From: an uncultured Clostridia bacterium | GTDB lineage: Bacteria; Bacillota; Clostridia; Oscillospirales; CAG-272 | Assembly: GCA_947631765.1 (NCBI GenBank) | Contig: CANRMP010000005.1 | Span: 100,159-164,158 of the forward strand | Direction of reading: 5' to 3' | DNA length: 64,000 nt | Shown: one piece after another, positions 16,979 to 24,640 of the stretch | How positions within the stretch are numbered: position 1 is the stretch's first letter | Layout of the letters: every line of letters starts with the position of its first letter | Program-made: the position numbers and the translations under genes | Notes under the pieces: model-generated | The model's input: the letters and a program-made list of their open reading frames with translations, nothing else | The model's database searches: none | What the model was told of the DNA's origin: nothing

Positions 16979-18755
16979 AGCCTTCCCCTCCTTGAATGTT
17001 GAACGCATGAATCAGTTTTTCATGGATGTTGCGAATAATTTCCGGTCTCTCGACCTTCGGGGAGCGCGGGTCAAGGAGCCAGGTTTTCGCGTAGTGGGTA
17101 TCGCTTACCCGAAACATCGGGGGCTCCTTCAAGGTGTCGATTTTCATGCAATAAGGATTACGGGGTGCGAACGGGTCCCCGATAATCTTATTATAGAGAG
17201 ACGGCGGCGTTCCCGAAATGGAATAGAGCTTGGTATTTCTCTCTGCAAGCTGGGGCAGTGAGGAAAGGAGCGCCCAGGTATACGGGTGCCTTGAATCGTA
17301 GAATACGTCCTCGACGGTTCCGAGCTCAACTATTTGTCCCGCATAGAGGACGGCGACTCGGTCTGCGATATTGGCGACGACTCCGAGGTCGTGGGTGATA
17401 AATACTATGGTATATCCGAAATCCTTCTGCAAATCCTTGATGAGCTTCAAAATCTGCGCCTGAATCGTGACGTCAAGCGCCGTTGTAGGCTCGTCGCAAA
17501 TCAGGATCTTCGGCTGGCAGGAGAGTGCTATGGCAATAACGATTCTCTGACGCATTCCTCCGGAATACTGGAAGGGATAGTCGTCAAAACGCACCTCGGC
17601 GTTGGGGATTCCGACCTTCCGCATAAGCTCAAGCGCGCGGGCGCGTGCCTCTGATTCCGAGCAGTTCTGATGCTTCAAAATTATTGAGGTGATCTGCTTC
17701 CCTATCGTCAAAATCGGGTTTAGAGAGGTCATGGGGTCTTGGAAGACGGTGGCGATTTTTGTTCCTCTTATCTGCATCCAGTCCTTGGAATACTTGATTT
17801 TTGCAAGGTTGAGAATGCAGGTTCCGTGCAGCACGGTGTCTGTTTCGTCAAGGTATTTGACCCTGAAAACGACGGTGTCGAAAACTTCGTTTCTCTTATT
17901 CTCGTTGTCAAGGTCGACCCCCATTTTCATGGCGTCCCGCAAAGCGTTTTCAAGCTTGTGAATAAATTTAAGACGCTTTCTCAGTCCGTATCGCCCTATT
18001 GAGAGATATACTTCCTTTGCAAGAACAGTATTTCTCTCCTTTTTCCCCTCGTCGGGCGCATCTGCGATTTCATTTTTGTAGCGTTCTAAAAGTGCTCCAT
18101 GTTTTGCGGCGTACTCTTTGAGATATTCCTTGTCGGCAGACGCCGCTTTTTTGTGAGAAGCGGCGGTCGCCTTTTTCTCTTTGTCAAGGGCTTTAATCTG
18201 CTTGTCAAGCTCGTCGATTTGCGCCGACAGCTCCTTGAGCCTCGTTTTTTCGCGCGAGGGGTCTGCTGTCTGACGGGTATTGTAAGCTTCGGTACGACGG
18301 TAGAGCAGGTCGTCCCTCTTGGTCTCGAACTCCTTTGTTTCCTCATCGCTGAGCGAGAATTTTCTCTTTTTCTCGGCTTCAAGCTCGGTAATCTCACGCC
18401 ATGTGGCGGCGCCCGGCTCAAGTCTTGCGTCGCGGTTGATTCTCTTTTCTATCGAGCGAAGGAGAAAACGGTCAAGGGCGCGGAGCGTGACCTTGGTATC
18501 TGCCAGCTCATCGTCGCTAAAGATTATTTTTCCCCCGTCGATGCTTCCGTTTTCTTCAAGCATTCCGGCAAAGGTTTTTGTAAAGACGCTCTTTCCGGAT
18601 CCCGATTCTCCGACTATTGCAATAGATTCGTTTTCGTAAATGTCAAGCGAAATTCCGCGTATTGCGGTCAGTTTTCTTCCACGGACGCTGAACCGAACGA
18701 CAAGATCCTTGACTGATAGCAATACCTTGCGGTTTTCTTTCTTTTCGTTATCCAT
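16971..18755 (-). CDS. oppD: Oligopeptide ABC transporter ATPase, OppD-like, with coiled-coil insertion
   Basis: A 594-residue ATPase against about 330 in typical OppD. Walker A GESGSGKS is at 49-56, but the Q-loop ([11 protein letters not shown]) comes only at about 337-347. Between them lie roughly 230 inserted residues (about 88-322), rich in Lys, Glu and Ala and predicted by eye to be largely coiled coil. Signature SGGMRQR (398-404) and Walker B ILICDEP (417-423) are intact, and the C-terminal oligopeptide-type tail is present. AGGAGG precedes the ATG, 9 bases after oppC. Confidence 0.92.
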   Translation of the reverse strand: MDNEKKENRKVLLSVKDLVVRFSVRGRKLTAIRGISLDIYENESIAIVGESGSGKSVFTKTFAGMLEENGSIDGGKIIFSDDELADTKVTLRALDRFLLRSIEKRINRDARLEPGAATWREITELEAEKKRKFSLSDEETKEFETKRDDLLYRRTEAYNTRQTADPSREKTRLKELSAQIDELDKQIKALDKEKKATAASHKKAASADKEYLKEYAAKHGALLERYKNEIADAPDEGKKERNTVLAKEVYLSIGRYGLRKRLKFIHKLENALRDAMKMGVDLDNENKRNEVFDTVVFRVKYLDETDTVLHGTCILNLAKIKYSKDWMQIRGTKIATVFQDPMTSLNPILTIGKQITSIILKHQNCSESEARARALELMRKVGIPNAEVRFDDYPFQYSGGMRQRIVIAIALSCQPKILICDEPTTALDVTIQAQILKLIKDLQKDFGYTIVFITHDLGVVANIADRVAVLYAGQIVELGTVEDVFYDSRHPYTWALLSSLPQLAERNTKLYSISGTPPSLYNKIIGDPFAPRNPYCMKIDTLKEPPMFRVSDTHYAKTWLLDPRSPKVERPEIIRNIHEKLIHAFNIQGGEGCE

Positions 18756-18764
18756 GGCGGCCTC

Positions 18765-19760
18765 CTATCGGTGTGTTCTCGGGTCGGACGCGTCTCCGAG
18801 ATTCTGTCCGACGACGTAGAGCACGACTGTGATAATTGCGGCAATGGCGGTCGGGCTCCAGAATTCAAATGCCCATGCGTGAACGGCAAGGTTGTTGCTC
18901 GCCTGTGAAATCATACGTCCGAGCGTGACGTCCTCTTGCAGTCCTATGCCCAAATAGGTAAAGAATACCTCGTACGAGATATAGGAGGGCAGCTCGGTTG
19001 CAAGAAGTGTGACAATAACTGAGGTCATGAAGGGGAGAATATTGCGCATCGCTATGCGGAAGGTTGAGGTGCCAAGGCACCTTGAGGCGAGATTATACTC
19101 TCTGTCACGAATGATAATGACCTGCGTTCGTATGAAGTAGGCGATACCTATCCACCCAGTAATAGTCATAGCAAAGACCAGAGTCCAGAATGAACCGGTA
19201 AAGACCATGACCATAACCGAAATGACGAGAATATAGGGAACGTTTCCTATAATGTTGTTGACCTCGGTCATGATAATATCGACCTTCTTGGAAAAGCCCC
19301 AAATAGCGCCTATAATAACTCCTATTGTCATATTGATAGCGGCACAAATCAGCGCAAGGGAAATGGAAATTCTCGCTCCGTTCCAAACGGCGTCAAAGGT
19401 GGACTGTCCCTGCGCTCCCGTTCCGAGAAGCCATTTGAGCTTAAATCCGAGAGTCTCAACGGCAAGCTTTGGATTAAGGTGCGCGGTCGACTGCAAATTA
19501 GAGAGGTTCTCGAAAGCGTCGTATGGGAAAATCATCGGGTAGATGTAGGCAAAGAGCACCACAACGGCGAGCAATGCAAGTATAACGATGTTGATTTTCT
19601 TTCTGAAAAAGACGCGGAAGACCGACTTCCAATAGGAATAGCGGGGAGCCGTGATTTTTTCCGCCTCCGCCTCGGAGTTGTCGCAGTGGGAGAAGAGCTC
19701 CTCCACGCTCATTCCGAGATCGGACAGGTCGGCAAGCTCTGTCTGATAATTCTGTTCCAT
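18765..19760 (-). CDS. oppC: Oligopeptide ABC transporter permease, OppC-like
   Basis: A 331-residue permease with about six membrane segments and a 65-residue cytoplasmic N-terminal stretch. The EAA loop that contacts the ATPase reads REYNLASRCLGTSTFRIAMR, which fits the BPD_transp_1 family. It forms the channel together with OppB. The ATG lies 4 bases after the oppB stop with CGAGG overlapping the oppB end, so the two are translationally coupled. Length is normal, unlike its neighbours. Confidence 0.94.
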   Translation of the reverse strand: MEQNYQTELADLSDLGMSVEELFSHCDNSEAEAEKITAPRYSYWKSVFRVFFRKKINIVILALLAVVVLFAYIYPMIFPYDAFENLSNLQSTAHLNPKLAVETLGFKLKWLLGTGAQGQSTFDAVWNGARISISLALICAAINMTIGVIIGAIWGFSKKVDIIMTEVNNIIGNVPYILVISVMVMVFTGSFWTLVFAMTITGWIGIAYFIRTQVIIIRDREYNLASRCLGTSTFRIAMRNILPFMTSVIVTLLATELPSYISYEVFFTYLGIGLQEDVTLGRMISQASNNLAVHAWAFEFWSPTAIAAIITVVLYVVGQNLGDASDPRTHR

Positions 19761-19764
19761 GTTC

Positions 19765-21336
19765 TTACCTCGCTTTCTCCGTAAAGGAAATTCTCGGGTC
19801 GACGGCCGCCATCAGGATATCTCCCAAAATCAGCGACAAAATCGACAGCACCGCATAGAATAGGGTGAGTCCGACGACGACTCCGTTGTCGTAGCTCTGA
19901 ATTGCCTCGGTAAGGAGCAGACCTGCGCCGGGGACGGTATAAAGCCGCTCTGTAATAATGGCTCCGACAAGGGCTCCGAGGATGCTTCCCGGGATTCCGT
20001 GGACTATGGGAATGATGGCGTTTTTGAGAATGTGCTTTGTAAAGATTTCATACTCTGACAGACCTCCCGAGCGGGCGAACTTGACGTAATCCGCGTTCTC
20101 CTGGTCTATCATATAGCGCCTTATCCATTTCATCAGCGATGCGATGGAGGGCAGTGCCAGCGAGACGATAGGCAGGACGTACATCAGCAAATTCGGCATA
20201 TCCGCCGTGAAGGTTTTGGGCAGTCCCAGCGAGCCTCCTATTTCCCTGAAGAAGAAAATATATGCAAGCGAGGGGACCGCAATTATAAATATAACGTAAA
20301 CCGTACCGAGTCCGTCGATGAAGGTGTTCTTCTTTCTTGCCATTAAGATTCCGAGCGGCACGCCGAGCAGATAAGCGGCAATGACCGAAATGATTCCTAT
20401 GACAAAGGAGAACCCGGTGCGGGACATATTCGTTTTGAAATAACTGACGTTGGTATAATCGTCATCAAAGCGCGCGGCGTTAATTGCCGTCGCGTCTTTT
20501 GAGTCCTTCACATAGGTTGCGGTGTGAAGGTTTCTCGGGCTTTCCTCTGTAAGCCCCGTCGCAAAGGTGACGGTTTTTTCGAGGTTCGGGTCCTGTCCCG
20601 CAAACATGGTATCGGTTATGGCGATGCCCTTGTTCACCGAATAGGAGGTTCCGATATTGAACTTTAAGAGGTTCTGATGGATATAGGGAAAGCGGTCGTC
20701 AAAATAAAGCAGATAGCGATGCTCCGTTCCGTTTCCCATTACTGCCGGGGCAAAAACCTTATTCCCCCCCCTATTGTATATGGGGTCAAAGAAGGTAAAG
20801 GTAATACCGGTGTCGGGCAGCTTTTCCCCGGTCGTTCTTTCCACGTAATGAATATTGTCAATTTTAAAAACACCGGCAAAATAATTTATAAGCCGGGTAT
20901 AAATCGGAATATCACGGGAGGCAAAGAGAATAGTCGCCTGCCCCGACGCAGTTTTGTCGCGGCGAATGACCTCATAGCCTCTCGATTCGTAGGTTTCGGT
21001 AAATTTTTTAACGTAAGTCGCGGTAACGGATGAATCGTCGCTGACTGTGGCTCCAAGCTGGGCAGCCTCGTCCCGCGTCTCCTTGGTGATTTCTCCCTCG
21101 TCAATGAGGGCATTTAGATATTCGCCGTAGCTTACATAATCAAGATAGCCGTATCTCTCCCATTGCTCGTACGTGTAGGTCACTTTCTGGTTCTCCTGCA
21201 GCTTTCGGTACTGCATGTCCGTCCGGAAAATGAGATCACGTTTCATGAGGGAGAAAATCAGTATCATGACAATGGTAACGACGATGACGACCGAAATCAG
21301 GCCGTGAAGAAGTCGTTTCAAAAGATATTTTACCAT
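19765..21336 (-). CDS. oppB: Oligopeptide ABC transporter permease, OppB-like, with large extracellular insertion
   Basis: A 523-residue permease against about 310 in the usual OppB. The first membrane segment is at 8-30, but the second begins only near residue 309. The roughly 275-residue loop between them would lie outside the cell and is some 200 residues longer than normal. From there the protein is typical, with the EAA loop NADYVKFARSGGLSEYEIFT. It forms the pore with OppC. It is separated from oppA by 160 bases that hold a strong hairpin. Confidence 0.93.
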   Translation of the reverse strand: MVKYLLKRLLHGLISVVIVVTIVMILIFSLMKRDLIFRTDMQYRKLQENQKVTYTYEQWERYGYLDYVSYGEYLNALIDEGEITKETRDEAAQLGATVSDDSSVTATYVKKFTETYESRGYEVIRRDKTASGQATILFASRDIPIYTRLINYFAGVFKIDNIHYVERTTGEKLPDTGITFTFFDPIYNRGGNKVFAPAVMGNGTEHRYLLYFDDRFPYIHQNLLKFNIGTSYSVNKGIAITDTMFAGQDPNLEKTVTFATGLTEESPRNLHTATYVKDSKDATAINAARFDDDYTNVSYFKTNMSRTGFSFVIGIISVIAAYLLGVPLGILMARKKNTFIDGLGTVYVIFIIAVPSLAYIFFFREIGGSLGLPKTFTADMPNLLMYVLPIVSLALPSIASLMKWIRRYMIDQENADYVKFARSGGLSEYEIFTKHILKNAIIPIVHGIPGSILGALVGAIITERLYTVPGAGLLLTEAIQSYDNGVVVGLTLFYAVLSILSLILGDILMAAVDPRISFTEKAR

Positions 21337-21362
21337 TTCATACCACCATATTTAAGCACAGA

Positions 21363-21393
21363 GGAGGAAGAAGGCGAGCGCCGTTCTTCCTCC
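21363..21393 (-). other. Intercistronic hairpin between oppA and oppB
   Basis: GGAGGAAGAA (21363-21372) pairs with TTCTTCCTCC (21384-21393), and the loop itself closes as GGCG/CGCC. There is no T-run after it. Such structures usually protect the 3' end of the binding-protein message so that it outnumbers the permease message. A smaller GTCCC/GGGAC hairpin lies at about 21438-21455. Confidence 0.75.
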
Positions 21394-21496
21394 CTGATTG
21401 GATTATAAATCCGTCAAAACTGAATTTTGGCAGGACGTCCCCGTCTCAGGGACGGGTTAGATTTTCAAGGGCCTAAAACCTTTTTTCCTCAGAAAA

Positions 21497-23626
21497 TCAG
21501 TTTCCGATATCGAGACCGTAGCAGACCTTCATGTAGCCGTAAGGCATCATGGTGTCAAGGTATGTTGACGGGTCACCGTAGTCAGGTCCCCAACCGGAGT
21601 TCAGCTGGAGGTCATAGTTGGCCTCAGTAGGACTGGTATAATCGTATGTCGCGTATGTCAGGTCATCCTGAGATGCTTCAACGAGGTTGATGCGAATACG
21701 TCCGCCGGTCGCTTTTTCAATGGAGCTCTTGAGGATCTGAGCCTGTGAAGAAGAAACCGCACCGTCGTTTGTGTACGGGAAGTCGATGGTAACCGGCAGA
21801 GTGTCGGTTATTGTCAGTCCTTCCTTGGTGAGCTCTTCGACTGCCTTATCCATGTACTCCTTAGCCTTTTCGGGATTGTACCATCCGTCGTAGCCGGCAG
21901 AGCTTCCGAGACCGCCGTCTGCCTTAGGATCGTATGCTGTGATCGGGGATCCGTCAGCGTCGATCTGAGCCTGGACAATCACGCCGAAATCGGTGCCCTT
22001 CTTGAAGGTCTTGTCGGTTCCGTTGATGGAAATTGTAACATCCTCGGGCATGGTAACAAAGTTACCGGGTGTATAGGTGTTAACCATAGAAACGTATTTG
22101 AGCTCCTCGCCGACAGCTGCCTGCATGTAGCTTGCGCGGTCGAATGCGAAGATAAGAGCCAGACGGAAGTTGGTGTTGAGCATAGCCCACTGGGTCTTGT
22201 TCTTCATTCCTTCTGTCTTGGTGGAAACAACCTTAGTAGAATCGTTGTAGTTCGCAAATGAACGACGATGGAGGTTAAGGAAGCCCGGGAAGGTGGTAGC
22301 GTTTGTGCTGGACACATACGCGTATGTATCAAACTTGTTTTCTTCCTTTGCCTTAGCAACAGCTGCCGAGTTGAGTCCGGCGCCGTCGGTGAGACCCTGC
22401 GAGAAGAGGTCGTAGGACGCGGTAGCGTTCGACTGAGTGTCAACCCATCTCATATTGATGGTATTGACTGTAGTGGAATCCTTATCCCAGTAGCTTTCGT
22501 TTTTCTTGAAGGTGATAATGTTCTTTGCAGTGCAGGTCTCGATGATATAGGGTCCGCAGTAAGCGATGTTGTCCTTATCGCTTCCGTATGTACCGGAGGT
22601 AGGCTCCGAGCCGCCGAGCACGCCGCCCTTGGACTCAAAGTAACCCTTGTTCAGAGGAGCGAAGGGAGAGTAAGCGATCATCGTTTCAAAATACGGGATC
22701 ACCTCTGCAAGTGTGTAAACGACCGTGTAGTCGTCGGTGGCTTTAACTCCGACCTTTGAGAAGTCCTGGTCTCCGCCGAGATAGCCGTCAACACCGGCGA
22801 TAACGCCGTTAACTAACTGTTCAAGTCCGCCCTTCATATCGAGCATATGCTGGAATCCGGTAACGAAGTCCTCTGCCTTGAGTTCTCCGATTTCCGCTCC
22901 TGTGGAGTCCACCCACTTCACGCCCTTGCGAAGAGTGAAGGTGTATGTGAGTCCGTCGTCCGAAACTTCCATCTTTTCGGCAAGCGCCGGCTGGAGGAGG
23001 TTGTCTCCGTTGTACTCCATCAGTCCGTCATAGGTCTGAACGAGGACGTCGGAGTCGACCGCCTTGGAGGTGGAGAGAACGTCAAAAGTTCCGGGGTCGG
23101 TTGTGTATGCGAGGGAATAGCTGTCCTGAAGCTTGTAGCCCTTGCTTTCAAGGAGCGCTTTCGCCTTCTCGGGGTAGGTTCCGGTGCCCTTGTTCGCCGC
23201 GTAGAGCGCTTTCAGTTCGTCCCGGTCTGCCGGCTTGATCGGGTCGGTGCAGACGAGGATCTTGTGGTAACGGGAGCTGTCAGAGCCCCATGAAACGGAT
23301 GCGACGGTGTAAGGCACCACCTTTGAAATCGCATAGTTTCCACCCTGTGCCTGAAGCGGAACAAGCACGCCCGCCTCAAGAAGTTTGGCTTCCGCAACTG
23401 CCATCAGAGCATAACGCTCCGAGATGGTCTTGGCCTGAAGGGCCTTCTGGTATGCCGCGTTGAATTCTGAGAACACTTGGTCCCATATTTCCTGGTCGGT
23501 TCCGAGTGTCGGTGCGGCTACTTCTTCATCGTACACCGGGTCGTTTTTCTTTTTGCATCCGGCAAATACTACAACTATCATTGCCGCTACAAGTAACAGA
23601 CTCAGTGCCTTTGTCATTTTCTTCAT
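21497..23626 (-). CDS. oppA: Oligopeptide-binding lipoprotein, OppA-like, apparently permuted
   Basis: A 709-residue binding lipoprotein (signal peptide, Cys24 in VFAGC) of the SBP_bac_5 family. It captures peptides outside the cell for OppBCDF. The usual N-terminal lobe starts only near residue 157 (SYSLAYTTDPGTFDVLSTSK). In front of it, residues 44-140 contain ISERYALMAVAEAKLLEAGV and a following block that in other SBP_bac_5 proteins lies at the C-terminus. The protein then ends early after GDPSTYLDTMMPYGYMKVC, so the C-terminal segment seems to have moved to the front. AAAGGAGG precedes the ATG. Confidence 0.93.
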   Translation of the reverse strand: MKKMTKALSLLLVAAMIVVVFAGCKKKNDPVYDEEVAAPTLGTDQEIWDQVFSEFNAAYQKALQAKTISERYALMAVAEAKLLEAGVLVPLQAQGGNYAISKVVPYTVASVSWGSDSSRYHKILVCTDPIKPADRDELKALYAANKGTGTYPEKAKALLESKGYKLQDSYSLAYTTDPGTFDVLSTSKAVDSDVLVQTYDGLMEYNGDNLLQPALAEKMEVSDDGLTYTFTLRKGVKWVDSTGAEIGELKAEDFVTGFQHMLDMKGGLEQLVNGVIAGVDGYLGGDQDFSKVGVKATDDYTVVYTLAEVIPYFETMIAYSPFAPLNKGYFESKGGVLGGSEPTSGTYGSDKDNIAYCGPYIIETCTAKNIITFKKNESYWDKDSTTVNTINMRWVDTQSNATASYDLFSQGLTDGAGLNSAAVAKAKEENKFDTYAYVSSTNATTFPGFLNLHRRSFANYNDSTKVVSTKTEGMKNKTQWAMLNTNFRLALIFAFDRASYMQAAVGEELKYVSMVNTYTPGNFVTMPEDVTISINGTDKTFKKGTDFGVIVQAQIDADGSPITAYDPKADGGLGSSAGYDGWYNPEKAKEYMDKAVEELTKEGLTITDTLPVTIDFPYTNDGAVSSSQAQILKSSIEKATGGRIRINLVEASQDDLTYATYDYTSPTEANYDLQLNSGWGPDYGDPSTYLDTMMPYGYMKVCYGLDIGN

Positions 23627-23942
23627 GAAAAATGACCTCCTTTTTTTATTAGGTACTTGATAAAAACAAAACAGAGCAGGGCTCCTGCCTTCTTTGCATA
23701 GAAAAAATGCAAAAAGGAGTCGACCTCACAGCTTTCCCGCGTCTTGCCGCCTCCCGACTTTTCCCTGTCCTGCGCGCTCCTCCCCTTCAAGAACCAACCA
23801 CGGGTTCTTCTCCTTGATGCGGGGAAAACACCGTTTGATATTTGGTCAAATCAGAGACATTGCACGCCGCGCGTTCTGCGCTATTTGGTTTTTTCAACTG
23901 CCGATTTGCGTTTATTATATCACCTCACACCGTTTTTGTCAA
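23627..23942 (-). promoter_or_regulatory. Promoter and long leader of the opp operon
   Basis: Minus-strand TTGACA (23937-23942), 17 bases, TATAAT (23914-23919) give a start near 23907 and a leader of about 280 bases. The leader holds hairpins AAGAACC/GGTTCTT, TTGCAT/ATGCAA and GCAGG/CCTGC, the last followed by TCTGTTTTGTTTTT about 55 bases before oppA. This could be an attenuator. No T-box or other known riboswitch core was found. Positions 23943-24248, upstream, show nothing recognisable. Confidence 0.6.
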
Positions 23943-24248
23943 TATAATTTCCGCATTTTTTGCTTGGATGTCGCATTTTTTTGTTTTCAAACCTCTTTTC
24001 CGACTCTCCACGGGGTGAAAAACGCCGCCTTTTTCGACGACAAGGTCAATTTCTCTCATCTTGCCGTCCCGACAATAATTCGGATCGACCTTGCTTTTGC
24101 CGTACGCATAATGGCGCACAGTCCATTTTAAATATCAAAAGGTGCAAATACAAAGTACACTTTATTTTAGCACCGATTTTTACCAAGCGGCAAAGCGACA
24201 AAGCTTTTTCGAACAGTGTAGTATAGTATAATTGAAAATTAAAAAGTG

Positions 24249-24300
24249 ATTGAGCTCTTACGTAATCGGTAACAAACCGTACCTTATGTAAAGAGCTCAA
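24249..24300 (-). terminator. Terminator of the feo operon
   Basis: TTGAGCTCTTTAC and GTAAGAGCTCAA arms (24288-24300 with 24250-24261) enclose a CGGT/ACCG hairpin and are followed on the minus strand by TCACTTTTTAATTTT. Confidence 0.8.
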
Positions 24301-24339
24301 CCGCTGTTTTAGGAGTATATCGCAAAAAGCTGTATTATT

Positions 24340-24513
24340 TCACTTATTCTTGTGACACTGTTTTTGCATGGCGCAGCCGCTGCATCCGCACGAGCAGGAA
24401 GAGCGTCCTTTGCGCCTGTTTGATATCAGTCTGACTGTTATAAGTATAACTACTGCAAGAATAAGTGCGGCAACGGCAACAGTTCCGATATTAGCCGCAA
24501 GCCATGAAAACAT
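24340..24513 (-). CDS. FeoB-associated Cys-rich membrane protein
   Basis: A 57-residue protein, too short for most ORF cut-offs. It starts MFSWLAANIGTVAVAALILA, one membrane helix to about residue 27, then a basic stretch and the Cys cluster SSCSCGCSGC, with a final Cys near the end. This is the FeoB_associated family, found next to feoB in Firmicutes and thought to play the part of FeoC or to bind iron or an iron-sulphur cluster. GGAGG lies 9 bases before the ATG. It is the last gene of the feo operon, 105 bases after feoB. Confidence 0.85.
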   Translation of the reverse strand: MFSWLAANIGTVAVAALILAVVILITVRLISNRRKGRSSCSCGCSGCAMQKQCHKNK

Positions 24514-24540
24514 TCTTATTTTCCTCCTTCTTCAAAGAAG

Positions 24541-24640
24541 CTTGCCTGCGTGTATGCGCAGCAAGCCTCGCATCATTGCGACCAACGGCAGCAATATCTT
24601 TGCGCGCTTGCGCGCATATCATATCGCCAAAGGTGATGCT
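24541..24640. repeat. Hairpin-string repeat, copy A (overlaps feoB 3' end)
   Basis: Small hairpins, each built around a 3-4 base loop, follow one another: GCTTGC/GCAAGC, TTGC-ACC/GGC-GCAA, GCGCG/CGCGC and ATCGCC/GGTGAT. They are separated by CATCAT-like spacers. A near-matching block, including the core GCATCATTGCGACC, recurs at 63890-63955. The repeat supplies the last codons of feoB. Confidence 0.7.

Noticed and set aside
23627..23913. T-box leader before oppA
   Set aside because: No AGGGTGG-type T-box sequence or specifier loop was seen.
23694..24131. 145-codon plus-strand frame between oppA and the feo operon
   Set aside because: It overlaps the opp promoter and leader on the other strand, has no ribosome site, and looks like random translation.
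24046..24300. 84-codon minus-strand frame
   Set aside because: It begins inside the feo terminator hairpin and lacks a ribosome site.
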